From Gallionellaceae bacterium (lineage in GTDB: Bacteria > Pseudomonadota > Gammaproteobacteria > Burkholderiales > Gallionellaceae): 34,408 bases of DNA. A program made the translations under genes and the position numbers. The stretch covers positions 1 through 34,408 of the forward strand of contig WSYA01000019.1 in NCBI GenBank assembly GCA_009773615.1, read 5' to 3'. This document shows, in pieces, positions 25,255-34,206 of the stretch. Numbering within the stretch: position 1 is the stretch's first letter; the number at the start of each line of letters is the position of its first letter. A model generated the notes under the pieces. The model was not told the origin of the DNA. It made no database searches and saw only the letters and a list, made by a program, of their open reading frames with translations.

Positions 25255-28053
25255 CTAATGACGAAACACCGCCACACCATTTATTGTCTGCGTACCGTTA
25301 TTCAAACCATAACCCACGCCCACACCGGCACCGTTCGGTGCGGAGAAATGACCACCGATTGCGCCACTAGTTGCGCCGCAATTTCCTGCGGTACAAGTCA
25401 CGGTTGGCGCTGAGGTTTTAAAGTTACCTCCCGCCAGGATTGGCACAGCCGTTGCAGTGGCATTGAGGGTCACCGGGAGCGCGGCATTTGCAGAGGAAGC
25501 TGGCATGCTCACATTGATGCCGACGTTCACTGTTTGAGCCGTAAAGTTGGCACTGAACGTCGCAGAGTTAAGCGTCCCAACCACCCCCGCATTATCAGTA
25601 GGATTGGTATTTCCCACCAATGTGTAATTCCATGTTCCCGTCACCGGCAAGGTGACTGCCTGCGTTTGCACCGATGTCGCGAACCAATGCAGGTTATTCG
25701 TTGATACCGCAGTGACCGGATTAGCCCCTGTTGCCAGCCAACTCCCTTGCCAGCGCCCCCAACTCATACCGGACACCGAGTCATAACCAAAATCCACCAG
25801 CGAGCTTCCCACCGTAAAATTCGCCGCATTAGTGCTGCTTGTTGCTGTCCCATTTGTGGAAGGCGCTGCAAAAGTCGTTGTGGGCGATCCCGCTGCAACA
25901 ACGGTGTTATCTCTGGCAAACTCCATTGCCGGAACATTTCCCGCCGTGGCATAGGAATAAAAGATATTCCGGTACCCGCCCGTTGGAATAGTCACCAAAG
26001 CAGCAAACGCATCGTACATCATGCCTACAGTCGGAGCTGTTGCGGCCGCTGGCGTTGCATAAGTGGCAGCTATCCAAACAGTGCCGCTACACTCGAAGTT
26101 CCCGACCACCGTGCCCGCAGCCAGCCCGCATGCCCCACCTACAGCGGGTGTGGCCCAAGTCGAAACGTTGCAGTAGTAAATGCCTGACACTGTTCCCGCA
26201 GTACATGCGCCTCCAGCGGCTACCGCTGCCTGTACCGTAGCAGGTGAAGCCCAAGTCGATCCGTTGCAATAAAGCGATCCCGATACGCTCCCCGCCCCCG
26301 AACATGCCCCTCCTACCGCTGCTGCTGTCGTCGTCGTTGTTGTTATCCAGATACCGCCCGAACAAGTGAACGTTCCGACAACAGTACCCGCTACTGCGGT
26401 ACAGGCCGTATTCACAGCGGGGGTGATCCAATTTCCGGCATCACAGTACTGCCCTCCAGACACGCTTCCGGTAGTACATGCCCCTGTTGCAGTAGTCGTA
26501 GTCGTAGTCGTAGTCGTTGTCGATACCCATATCCCACCCGAACAGGTGAATGTTCCAACGACAATACCCGTCGCACCACAGGGCTGATCCACTGCCGGTT
26601 GTATCCATGTTTTGCCATCACAGTACAAGGTTCCGGATATGCTTCCCGCGCCTGCACCGGAGCATCCCACTCCTGAAGCTGCCGTTGACAACGTGGGCAC
26701 TCCATTCACCAAAGTATAGCCCGGCAGCAAATTACCGTTCGCGTCATATGCCCATGCATAGGGATTAGCGGTATAGATTGGCACCGTATTGATTTGCGCG
26801 GGATAGATTTGCGCAGTATTAATCGGCGTCGTATTAATTGATAGTGGCCCTGTTCCATACGTTCCCGCCCCTGCTCCGTACGCACCAGCCCCTGCCCCGT
26901 ACGCACCAGCCCCTGCCCCGTACACTCCAGCCCCGGCCCCATACACTCCAGCCCCGGCCCCATACACTCCAGCTCCGGCCCCGTACACTCCAGCTCCGGC
27001 CCCGTACATACTAGGAGTCATTCCACCAGCCATCATCGTGGGATCCATCGCTGGGACACCATACATGCCGAGCGTTGTTGTCGGCATTGGGACAGCACCG
27101 TACATCCCCGGCGCTATCCCGCCTACCGCCAGTGCAGGGTCCATTGCTGGTGTACCATACATTCCGGGAGCTTCCATTCCCGGAGCTCCGGTTCCTGGCA
27201 CAGGAGCACCTTCAGCAAAAGGAGCCCCTCCCATTGGGCCTCCGGGCATCGCACCCGGCTCGCCTTGGGCCGATGCATCCCCACCCTGCGCAGGGGATTG
27301 CGGCGCATTTCCCTTACCCGGTTGCGGCTCCGTTCCGGCACCTTGGACCTGTTTCTTATTTTCAGCGGGCTGGCCCGGCTGATTTGATTTTGCAGCAGAT
27401 TGCGGCTGATCTGGTTCCGTTTTGCGGGAAGCAGTCACTGCCTCCAAAATAAATGCCGGTGTAGGCACAAAGCGCATGACGCCCGCAGGATTAACCTGAA
27501 CAGTTTGCCCCGGCATTGACACCAATGTACGCATCACCCCGCTCGGGTCAAAAGTCGTTACGACATGACTCCCTAGAATGGTATGGTTCAGCGTCAAATT
27601 CCCTACCGGCGAGAAATTCAACACGTTACCGGAGCCGCGAATACCGATCGTCGCGGTCGCAGTTTTCATTTTGAAACGCTCTTTGTTTATACTCGCGATC
27701 GCTCCGGTAAAAGCCCGCATCGTTCCTTTTGCCAGCGACAACACCGTATCGTTTGCTTCGGGCTTCTTGCTGTCGTACTGATATTTGTCGATGCGCAATT
27801 CGGTATCGGCACGCAGTGCGATGAACGCTCCATCCGACAAGCGCAACTGCGCCATACTATTTTTACCCGAAATGATGGTATCGTTTGCCTCGACCTCTCC
27901 CCCGCGCACGGCCTTGCGCTCACCCGATGCGTTCACCACCCGTACGTCGCCGATGACGAAATTGAATTTACCCGCCGCCGCGTAACCCTCGGCAACCGGC
28001 AAACACGCTAACAGCAAGACAAATAAAACGTTCCTGATCACAATAGATTCCAT
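25255..28053 (-). CDS. Exported FecR-domain repeat protein with TbpB-like C-terminal barrel (candidate Slam cargo)
   Basis: This 932-residue mosaic protein begins with a signal sequence. It is either type I (cleaved near Ala25) or lipoprotein-type, since LLAC occurs at 14-17. A FecR domain follows (about 33-140: IGDVRVVNASGERKAVRGG, IALRADTELRIDKY). Next are a Pro/Gln/Gly-rich linker (about 218-300), MYGxPAMDP repeats (about 298-350) and seven YGAGAGV-type heptads (about 350-399). Seven short modules of the form C...G-V-x-G...C-x4-W follow (about 458-660), two joined by poly-Thr runs. The C-terminal ~250 residues are beta-rich and end GGHFSAPNGAG...INGVAVFRH, like TbpB-type barrels and other Slam-exported proteins. 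The ATG at 28053 has a GGAG ribosome site. It lies 29 bp after a Slam-like gene. Function is unknown; surface display or adhesion is my inference. Confidence 0.82.
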   Translation of the reverse strand: MESIVIRNVLFVLLLACLPVAEGYAAAGKFNFVIGDVRVVNASGERKAVRGGEVEANDTIISGKNSMAQLRLSDGAFIALRADTELRIDKYQYDSKKPEANDTVLSLAKGTMRAFTGAIASINKERFKMKTATATIGIRGSGNVLNFSPVGNLTLNHTILGSHVVTTFDPSGVMRTLVSMPGQTVQVNPAGVMRFVPTPAFILEAVTASRKTEPDQPQSAAKSNQPGQPAENKKQVQGAGTEPQPGKGNAPQSPAQGGDASAQGEPGAMPGGPMGGAPFAEGAPVPGTGAPGMEAPGMYGTPAMDPALAVGGIAPGMYGAVPMPTTTLGMYGVPAMDPTMMAGGMTPSMYGAGAGVYGAGAGVYGAGAGVYGAGAGVYGAGAGAYGAGAGAYGAGAGTYGTGPLSINTTPINTAQIYPAQINTVPIYTANPYAWAYDANGNLLPGYTLVNGVPTLSTAASGVGCSGAGAGSISGTLYCDGKTWIQPAVDQPCGATGIVVGTFTCSGGIWVSTTTTTTTTTTATGACTTGSVSGGQYCDAGNWITPAVNTACTAVAGTVVGTFTCSGGIWITTTTTTAAAVGGACSGAGSVSGSLYCNGSTWASPATVQAAVAAGGACTAGTVSGIYYCNVSTWATPAVGGACGLAAGTVVGNFECSGTVWIAATYATPAAATAPTVGMMYDAFAALVTIPTGGYRNIFYSYATAGNVPAMEFARDNTVVAAGSPTTTFAAPSTNGTATSSTNAANFTVGSSLVDFGYDSVSGMSWGRWQGSWLATGANPVTAVSTNNLHWFATSVQTQAVTLPVTGTWNYTLVGNTNPTDNAGVVGTLNSATFSANFTAQTVNVGINVSMPASSANAALPVTLNATATAVPILAGGNFKTSAPTVTCTAGNCGATSGAIGGHFSAPNGAGVGVGYGLNNGTQTINGVAVFRH
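26480..26520. repeat. GTAGTC hexanucleotide run encoding poly-Thr
   Basis: Four to five GTAGTC units in a row around 26492-26516 encode, on the minus strand, the longest poly-threonine linker of the FecR-domain protein. Slippage by whole 6-bp units would change linker length but not the frame. A second, shorter GTC/GTT-rich run near 26325-26342 encodes another Thr-rich linker. Confidence 0.6.
26856..27002. repeat. Seven tandem 21-bp repeats (YGAGAGV heptads)
   Basis: Seven copies of a 21-bp unit start at 26856, 26877, 26898, 26919, 26940, 26961 and 26982, with an eighth partial copy from 27003. Neighbouring copies differ by one to three bases and the leftmost is the most diverged. On the minus strand each encodes one Tyr-Gly-Ala-Gly-Ala-Gly-Val/Ala heptad of the FecR-domain protein. 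The unit is a multiple of three, so copy-number change keeps the frame. Confidence 0.9.
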
Positions 28054-28082
28054 AATCGACTCCAGGTAACAGGCAACAAATA

Positions 28083-29576
28083 CTAAAAATCTCTGCGTAT
28101 CGAAATGGAACTATCCAATTTCTGGTACTTATACAAAGCGAGATTCGACAAGTTATTGGTCCAAGCGACCACACCTTTAATCGTCCACTTGACCCAAGGA
28201 CGCGCCGTGACACCCACACTCAGATTCTGGGTCTCATCTTTCGCATAAAAAGCGGTTGTGAGACTCGATCTCGCATTCGGACTATCGTCATGCCGGAGCG
28301 ACACACCGCCGGACAAGAAAAAATCAGTATTTGCTATCGGAGTTATTTGGGAGTGCATCATCAGGCTCGTCCCAGTGCGGCTCATATTCGCTCCGGAAGC
28401 CAGCGCCATTACTGCACGATCCGAGGTTCGGCTCAAACTGGCGAATATCAGCGGATTTTTATCTCCCTCAAAAATATGCAACCAGGAAGCCGCAAGCGAA
28501 ACCTGATTGGTATCTTGTGTCGATGCCATCAGATATCTGGGCTGACTATATTGTAACGACCAGGTCATTTGATCTCGCTCGCCGAAGGCGCGCTTCCATT
28601 CCGTGCTGACACCCGCAGTGTTGCGGTTGTTGTCCGAATTCCGCACGAAACCGGCCTGGAGGTATTTCCCGTATGTCGTCGTCAACTTGTAAGTGTTATC
28701 GCCCTTGGCAACGGACATTCCTGCGCGCAGATCCAGATTCGCATTGTTCATTTCATTGAGCGTATTGTAAAAACGCTTTTTAGCGTCGGCTCCTGCAAAA
28801 AAACTCACGCCATTCTCTTCGCTTATTTTCCTGTTGTAGTCCATGCCTGCCGACAAGTTCTCATACGTACCGTAATAGAGAAGTGAGCTGCCGGTTGGCA
28901 ACACGTTGGCAAAACCATAAGCGCCCTGAATTCCGCTGGTGAAATTAGGGGTTGCCGCTGTGATGTTGTCGTCGTATCCGGCGGCACTTTCCAAATAGAA
29001 GGTCAGCAGCTGTATCTTGGCTTTTCTGCGCTCCTCTATACCTTCCAGAAATTTTTTCACCACTTCAATCACCTGCGGCGGCGGGCTTTGCGAGAGCACA
29101 GTCTCGAACTCTTGTTGGGCGAGGTCATCGCTGCCCATCATAAAATACGCTCGTGCCATATCAAGCCTTGCTCCGGCAAAATTTGGATCGATGATCAGAA
29201 CACGCTCAAAGGCGATCGTGGCGCGATCCGGTTTGCCGCTATCCAGTGCCGCTATCCCCAGCAGATAGTCATACCCGAGTTCGCCGGAATATTCGCCTTC
29301 TTCGGGCTCAAGCAGAGCGTAGGCTTCAGTCTGCTTGCCGCTTTTCATCAGCGCATCGGCTTTGCCCAACAATGCGTCTAATAAATCTTTGTTAATCGGG
29401 GCAACCGGTACGGCCGGCTGAATCTGGGTATTTTTCAGACCCGCCTTTGCTGACGTTTCTGCTTTAGCCGGAATCACAACCTTAAACCACGGCTTCTTGC
29501 TTTCTTGAGCAACACTCTCACTTGTGAGCGACACCATACCCATAAAAACAAAACCCCACACATAAAAGTTGTTCAT
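28083..29576 (-). CDS. TPR plus outer-membrane beta-barrel protein, Slam-like (type XI secretion candidate)
   Basis: This 497-residue protein has a signal peptide (cut near Ala23) and a helical TPR region. The TPR part spans about 60-185 (ADALMKSGKQTEAYALLEP, YDYLLGIAALDSGKPDRATIAFERVLIIDP, ARLDMARAYFMMGSDDLAQQEFETVL). A long beta-rich domain of alternating polar/hydrophobic strands follows from about 190 and ends in a terminal Phe (SISIRRDF), the usual signal for insertion by BAM. Domain order and length fit surface lipoprotein assembly modifiers (Slam, DUF560), which move lipoproteins or soluble cargo across the outer membrane. Family membership is by pattern, not by search. It is the first gene of an operon with the FecR-domain protein and the parvulin-like protein, and has a good upstream promoter. 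Confidence 0.82.
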   Translation of the reverse strand: MNNFYVWGFVFMGMVSLTSESVAQESKKPWFKVVIPAKAETSAKAGLKNTQIQPAVPVAPINKDLLDALLGKADALMKSGKQTEAYALLEPEEGEYSGELGYDYLLGIAALDSGKPDRATIAFERVLIIDPNFAGARLDMARAYFMMGSDDLAQQEFETVLSQSPPPQVIEVVKKFLEGIEERRKAKIQLLTFYLESAAGYDDNITAATPNFTSGIQGAYGFANVLPTGSSLLYYGTYENLSAGMDYNRKISEENGVSFFAGADAKKRFYNTLNEMNNANLDLRAGMSVAKGDNTYKLTTTYGKYLQAGFVRNSDNNRNTAGVSTEWKRAFGERDQMTWSLQYSQPRYLMASTQDTNQVSLAASWLHIFEGDKNPLIFASLSRTSDRAVMALASGANMSRTGTSLMMHSQITPIANTDFFLSGGVSLRHDDSPNARSSLTTAFYAKDETQNLSVGVTARPWVKWTIKGVVAWTNNLSNLALYKYQKLDSSISIRRDF

Positions 29577-29616
29577 AATTTGTTGGAACTTTTAATAACC
29601 CTATAGTCTTGCTTTA

Positions 29617-29645
29617 ATACTATGCCTCGACATAATCAGGGTCAA
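29617..29645 (-). promoter_or_regulatory. Sigma70-type promoter for the Slam-like operon
   Basis: On the minus strand, TTGACC (29640-29645) is followed after exactly 17 bp by TAGTAT (29617-29622), placing transcription start near 29610 and about 34 nt before the ATG at 29576. The whole 155-bp gap to the divergent lolC/E gene is AT-rich. A TATAAT at 29657-29662 on the plus strand lacks a good -35 partner. Confidence 0.6.
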
Positions 29646-29731
29646 TATTATTCATTTATAATTTGAATGATTTTTTATATCGCCTTTAACTTGTGGCAAA
29701 CTAGCATCTGTCAAATTTAGCCGTCTCCATC

Positions 29732-30976
29732 TTGCGCCCCTACGAACTATTCATCGGTCTGCGTTACACTCGCGCCAAGCGCCGCAACCACTTCATTTCC
29801 TTCATCTCGATGATCTCCATGCTGGGCATCGCGCTGGGCGTGGCTGCACTCATCATCGTGCTGTCGGTCATGAACGGTTTCCAGAAAGAGATTCGTGCGC
29901 GCATTCTGGGCGTAACGCCCCATTTGCAGGTGACAGGAGATAGCGGTCAGCTGGCCGCATGGCAGCCGATTATGGATATTGTAAGCGCCAATCCCGACGT
30001 GCAAGGTGCCTCCCCTTACGTCACCGGACAGGGGATGTTGTCGCAAAATGACAATGTGCAGGGGATCATGGTGCGCGGCATCGTTCCAAAAGGCGAAAAC
30101 CAGCTCACCGGGCTCGACGAAAAAATGAAGGCGGGCAAGCTCAGCGAGCTGCGTGCCGGAGAATTCGGCATCGTGCTGGGCAGCGACCTTGCGCGCGCGC
30201 TGGCCGCACGTATCGGCGACAATATCCTGCTCATCACGCCGCAGGGACAGATCACGCCCGCCGGCATGGTTCCGCGTCTCAAACAGTTCCATGTAGTGGG
30301 CATCTTCGAGGTTGGCATGTCGCCTTACGACAATGCGCTGGCGCTGATCCACCTCAACGATGCGCAAAAACTCTATCGCATGGGCGATGCCGTCAGCGGT
30401 ATCAGCGCACGCTTGCGCGATCTTGACCGCGCGCAGCGCGTATCACAGGAACTGGAAAGCATGCTGCCCAGAGACATCTATGCCACCGACTGGACGCGCC
30501 AGAACGCAAACTATTTCCGCGCCGTACAAATGGAAAAGAAAATGATGTTCATCATTCTCTCGCTCATCGTCGCCGTTGCCGCGTTCAACATCGTCTCCAC
30601 GCTGGTCATGGCCGTCACCGACAAACAGGCAGATATCGCCATCTTGCGCACGCTGGGCGCATCGCCCGCCAGCATCATGAAAATATTCATGGTGCAGGGC
30701 GTGCTGATCGGTTTGGTCGGCGCAGTGACTGGCGTGATCGGCGGCATTCTTGTCGCGCTGAATATCGGCAGCATCGTGCCGTTCATCGAGCACCTGTTCG
30801 GCGTGCAATTTCTGGCCAAGGACATCTACTTCATAACCGACCTGCCTTCGAATTTGCAACAAGGCGATGTGGTGGTCGTTGCCGCCTTCTCTTTCGCTAT
30901 CAGTCTGATCGCCACGCTGTATCCGAGCTGGCGCGCCTCCAAAACGCAACCTGCGGAGGCGTTGCGCTATGAGTGA
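29732..30976 (+). CDS. lolC: Lipoprotein-releasing ABC transporter permease (LolC/LolE)
   Basis: LolC/E forms the membrane part of the LolCDE complex, which extracts outer-membrane lipoproteins from the inner membrane and hands them to LolA. The 414-residue protein has the typical start [20 protein letters not shown], a first membrane helix (about 24-46) and a large periplasmic domain (about 50-260). Three C-terminal helices follow (about 268-295, 318-345 and 377-398) before [10 protein letters not shown]. The start codon is TTG at 29732; no ATG lies near in frame and the ribosome site is weak. Only one permease gene is present, so this organism may use a LolF-like homodimer or have the second copy elsewhere. 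lolD overlaps its 3' end by 8 bp. Confidence 0.93.
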   Translation: MRPYELFIGLRYTRAKRRNHFISFISMISMLGIALGVAALIIVLSVMNGFQKEIRARILGVTPHLQVTGDSGQLAAWQPIMDIVSANPDVQGASPYVTGQGMLSQNDNVQGIMVRGIVPKGENQLTGLDEKMKAGKLSELRAGEFGIVLGSDLARALAARIGDNILLITPQGQITPAGMVPRLKQFHVVGIFEVGMSPYDNALALIHLNDAQKLYRMGDAVSGISARLRDLDRAQRVSQELESMLPRDIYATDWTRQNANYFRAVQMEKKMMFIILSLIVAVAAFNIVSTLVMAVTDKQADIAILRTLGASPASIMKIFMVQGVLIGLVGAVTGVIGGILVALNIGSIVPFIEHLFGVQFLAKDIYFITDLPSNLQQGDVVVVAAFSFAISLIATLYPSWRASKTQPAEALRYE

Positions 30977-31649
30977 GTCGATCATCTCCTGCCGCGACCT
31001 GCGCAAGACGTTTGCACAGGGCTCACTCAACGTCCCGGTATTGAACGGCGTAAATTTGGACGTGGCGCGCGGCGAACGCATTGCCATCATCGGAAGTTCC
31101 GGTTCAGGCAAGAGCACTTTGCTGCATTTGCTCGGGGGACTGGACAACGCCTCCAGCGGCAGCGTGCAGATCATGGGACAAGATGTTGTGAGCATGAACG
31201 AGACGCAACGCGGTGAAATGCGTAATCGCTCGCTGGGCTTCGTGTACCAGTTCCACCATCTCCTCCCCGAATTCACCGCGCTGGAAAACGTCGCCATGCC
31301 GCTGCTGATTCGCGGCATGGCGCGCAAACAGGCAGAACCCGTCGCCGCGCAAATGCTGGAATGGGTGGGGCTGGCGCACCGCATCCAACACCTCCCCTCC
31401 GAACTTTCCGGCGGCGAACGTCAACGCGTCGCGGTTGCCCGCGCTCTGGTTACCGAGCCGGACTGTGTGCTGGCAGACGAACCTACCGGCAATCTCGACC
31501 GTGCCAGCGCCAGCGCATTATTTGAATTGATGCAGTCGCTCAACGAACGCTTGCAAACCAGCTTCATCGTCGTCACCCACGACCTCGACCTCGCCAGCCG
31601 TATGCAGCGGCAATTAAAATTAGTTGATGGAACATTGCACCCGATTTAA
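30969..31649 (+). CDS. lolD: Lipoprotein-releasing ABC transporter ATP-binding protein LolD
   Basis: LolD is the ATPase of the lipoprotein-release complex. The 226-residue protein has Walker [10 protein letters not shown] (42-50), Q-loop [16 protein letters not shown] (from about 93), signature LSGGERQ (146-152), Walker B VLADEP (167-172) and switch His in VVTHD. The Q-loop region [12 protein letters not shown] is the LolD-type sequence. It overlaps the permease gene by eight bases, giving coupled translation. A repeat-derived hairpin with a T-run 14 bp past the stop probably ends the transcript. Confidence 0.96.
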   Translation: MSESIISCRDLRKTFAQGSLNVPVLNGVNLDVARGERIAIIGSSGSGKSTLLHLLGGLDNASSGSVQIMGQDVVSMNETQRGEMRNRSLGFVYQFHHLLPEFTALENVAMPLLIRGMARKQAEPVAAQMLEWVGLAHRIQHLPSELSGGERQRVAVARALVTEPDCVLADEPTGNLDRASASALFELMQSLNERLQTSFIVVTHDLDLASRMQRQLKLVDGTLHPI

Positions 31650-31658
31650 TCCCCAAAT

Positions 31659-31748
31659 GTAGGTTGGGTTAGCGCAGCGTAACCCAACGTTTTTGTGTGC
31701 ATCGCTACCCCTCGTCGGGTTACGCGAAAAGCCGCTAACCCGACCTAC
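31659..31748. repeat. Double-hairpin palindromic repeat between lolD and tex
   Basis: Outer arms 31659-31674 (GTAGGTTGGGTTAGCG) and 31733-31748 are inverted copies with one mismatch. Within it are two separate hairpins. One pairs GTTGGGTTA (31663-31671) with TAACCCAAC (31680-31688); the other pairs GTCGGGTTA (31714-31722) with TAACCCGAC (31736-31744). The four related arms give a BIME-like structure. The same arm occurs after tex and, in variant form, inside the large restriction-modification gene. Confidence 0.85.
31663..31694 (+). terminator. Intrinsic terminator after lolD, formed from the repeat
   Basis: A 9-bp perfect stem (31663-31671 with 31680-31688, loop of 8) is followed directly by GTTTTTG, with five T residues at 31690-31694. 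It lies 14 bp after the lolD stop and is the best intrinsic terminator in the window. Confidence 0.65.
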
Positions 31749-31796
31749 GCAAATCCCCCTTATTTTTAACCACCCTTTTTTGCCTACCAATATTTT

Positions 31797-34145
31797 ATGC
31801 TACCCTCTATCGAACAACGCCTCGCCCTCGAACTCAACGCCAAAGCCGCGCAAGTCGCCGCCGCCGTATCACTCCTAGACGAAGGTGCCACCGTGCCCTT
31901 CATCGCCCGTTACCGCAAAGAAGTCACCGGCGGTCTGGACGATATTCAATTGCGCTTGCTGGAAGAGCGCCTGCGCTATTTGCGCGAATTGGAAGAGCGC
32001 CGTTGCGCGATCATCGCCTCCATTCAGGAGCAGAACAAAATGACGCCGGAGTTGCTGGGGGCGATCTCCCAAGCAGAAGATAAGACACGGCTGGAGGACT
32101 TGTATCTCCCCTACAAACCCAAGCGCCGCACCAAGGCGCAGATCGCGCTGGAAGCGGGATTACTGCCTTTGGCCGAAGCTCTGCTGGCCGACCCGATGCT
32201 GAATCCCGAAACGGAAGCGGCGACCTATTTGAAGCCCGCCTTCTCCACCGCGAATGGCGACAATCCCGGCGTACCGGACACCAAGGCCGCGCTGGATGGT
32301 GCGCGCCAAATCCTGATGGAACGTTTTGCCGAAGATGCCGAGTTGCTAAACGAATTGCGCGTCTATGTGCAAGCGCATGGCATACTCGAAACCAAAGTAA
32401 TCGAAGGCAAAGAAGAGGCCGCAGCAAAGTATTCCGACTACTTCGACTATTCCGAAACCATAGCCACCATTCCCTCGCACCGCGCGCTGGCCGTGTTTCG
32501 CGGCAACCGCGAAGAGATGCTCAACGTCGCATTACGCCTCGACAGCGAGGTTGAAAAGCCGAAATGGGATGCGCCGTTCAACCCGTGCGAAGGCCGCATC
32601 GCCGCGCGCTTCGGCATCGCCAACAAAGACCGTCCCGCCGACAAATGGCTGGCCGACACTGTGCGCTGGACCTGGCGCGTGAAGAGCTTCCTGCATCTGG
32701 AAACCGAGCTGCGCGGCACGCTGCGCGAACGCTCTGAGACCGAGGCGATCAACGTCTTCGCGCGCAACCTGAAAGACCTGCTGCTGGCCGCGCCCGCAGG
32801 CCCGCGCGCCACCATGGGGCTAGACCCCGGCATGCGCACCGGCGTGAAAGTCGCCGTGGTCGATGCCACCGGCAAGGTGGTCGATACTGCCGTGATCTAT
32901 CCGCACCAGCCCAAGAACGATTGGGACGGTTCGCTGTACACGCTGTCCAAGCTGGCCGAGAAACATAAAGTCGCGTTGATCTCCATCGGCAACGGCACGG
33001 CTTCGCGCGAGACCGACAAACTGGCGCAAGACCTGATCAAGGCGCGTCCCGATTTGAACCTCAGCAAGATCGTCGTCTCCGAAGCGGGCGCGTCGGTTTA
33101 CTCCGCGTCCGAATTCGCCTCGCGCGAATTCCCAGACATGGATGTGTCGTTGCGCGGCGCAGTCTCCATCGCGCGCCGCCTGCAAGACCCGCTGGCCGAA
33201 CTGGTGAAGATCGACCCCAAGGCCATCGGCGTCGGCCAGTATCAGCACGACGTAAGCCAATTCCAATTGGCGCGTTCGCTTGATGCCGTGGTGGAAGATT
33301 GCGTCAACAAAGTGGGCGTGGACGTGAACACCGCCTCGGCGCCCCTGCTCGCGCGTGTCTCCGGCTTGAGCAGCGCCGTCGCGCAAAACATCGTTGCGCA
33401 CCGCGACCTAAAAGGCATGTTCACTTCGCGCAAAGCCCTACTGGAGGTGCCGCGTCTGGGCGAAAAAGCCTTTGAACAAGCTGCGGGATTCTTGCGCGTC
33501 ATGGGTGGAGAAAATCCGCTGGATGCATCAGGTGTTCACCCCGAGTCGTATCCTTTGGTGAAAAAAATCCTCGCCGACCTGAAGAAGGACATCAAAGAAA
33601 TCATCGGCGACAGCAAGCTGCTGCAATCCTTGAACCCATCCAAATACGCAGACGAAAAATTCGGCATCCCGACCATCGCCGATATTTTGAAAGAGCTGGA
33701 TAAACCCGGCCGCGACCCGCGCCCCGAATTCACCACCGCCACTTTCAAGGAAGGCGTGGAAGAATTAAAAGACCTGAAACCCGACATGATTCTGGAAGGC
33801 GTGGTCACCAACGTCGCCGCCTTCGGCGCATTCGTGGACATCGGCGTGCATCAGGATGGCTTGGTACACATCTCCGCCCTCTCCAACACCTTCGTCAAGG
33901 ACCCGCACACCGTCGTCAAGGCCGGACAAGTGGTCAAAGTCAAAGTGCTGGAAGTCGACGAAAAACGTAAACGCATCGCTCTCACCATGCGCCTGACCGA
34001 CACTGCGGCTTCAAGCGGCAAAGCGGCCATGCCCGCAGACAAACAAAATGACGCGAAGCGAATAGCCCAGCATAAACGGCAGGATGAACGTCAACCCGCA
34101 CAGGGTAATGCAATGGCGGCAGCATTTGCGAAGCTGAGAGGATAA
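31797..34145 (+). CDS. tex: Tex-family RNA-binding transcription accessory protein
   Basis: Tex is a conserved nucleic-acid-binding protein related to eukaryotic Spt6, thought to act with RNA polymerase. The 782-residue protein has the domains in the normal order. An N-terminal helical Tex region comes first ([38 protein letters not shown]). The YqgF-like RNase H fold follows, around residues 330-460 ([19 protein letters not shown]). Helix-hairpin-helix motifs are at about 500-565 ([37 protein letters not shown]), and an S1 domain begins near 662 ([19 protein letters not shown]). A charged C-terminal tail follows. The ATG at 31797 opens in family style. It stands alone; no clear promoter is seen. 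Confidence 0.96.
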   Translation: MLPSIEQRLALELNAKAAQVAAAVSLLDEGATVPFIARYRKEVTGGLDDIQLRLLEERLRYLRELEERRCAIIASIQEQNKMTPELLGAISQAEDKTRLEDLYLPYKPKRRTKAQIALEAGLLPLAEALLADPMLNPETEAATYLKPAFSTANGDNPGVPDTKAALDGARQILMERFAEDAELLNELRVYVQAHGILETKVIEGKEEAAAKYSDYFDYSETIATIPSHRALAVFRGNREEMLNVALRLDSEVEKPKWDAPFNPCEGRIAARFGIANKDRPADKWLADTVRWTWRVKSFLHLETELRGTLRERSETEAINVFARNLKDLLLAAPAGPRATMGLDPGMRTGVKVAVVDATGKVVDTAVIYPHQPKNDWDGSLYTLSKLAEKHKVALISIGNGTASRETDKLAQDLIKARPDLNLSKIVVSEAGASVYSASEFASREFPDMDVSLRGAVSIARRLQDPLAELVKIDPKAIGVGQYQHDVSQFQLARSLDAVVEDCVNKVGVDVNTASAPLLARVSGLSSAVAQNIVAHRDLKGMFTSRKALLEVPRLGEKAFEQAAGFLRVMGGENPLDASGVHPESYPLVKKILADLKKDIKEIIGDSKLLQSLNPSKYADEKFGIPTIADILKELDKPGRDPRPEFTTATFKEGVEELKDLKPDMILEGVVTNVAAFGAFVDIGVHQDGLVHISALSNTFVKDPHTVVKAGQVVKVKVLEVDEKRKRIALTMRLTDTAASSGKAAMPADKQNDAKRIAQHKRQDERQPAQGNAMAAAFAKLRG

Positions 34146-34167
34146 ATCTGTTGGGATTCAAACGCAG

Positions 34168-34192
34168 GTCGGGTTAGCTTGCGTAACCCGAC
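34168..34192. repeat. Palindromic repeat copy downstream of tex
   Basis: GTCGGGTTA (34168-34176) pairs with TAACCCGAC (34184-34192) around a 7-nt loop, 22 bp past the tex stop. The arms are identical to the second hairpin at 31714-31744. There is no T-run. It lies 14 bp from the truncated end of the transposase fragment. Confidence 0.75.
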
Positions 34193-34206
34193 ACGAGCGC
34201 TCCGAT

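Noticed and set aside
26480..26520. Phase-variable on/off switch from the hexanucleotide run
   Set aside because: The unit is 6 bp, so slippage changes length but cannot shift the reading frame.
26856..27002. Possible CRISPR array
   Set aside because: The 21-bp units are directly adjacent with no spacers and encode a continuous heptad repeat; no cas genes are present.
27038..27452. Plus-strand Pro/Gly-rich frames opposite the FecR-domain gene
   Set aside because: They are antisense readings of low-complexity repeats, which keep several frames open by chance.
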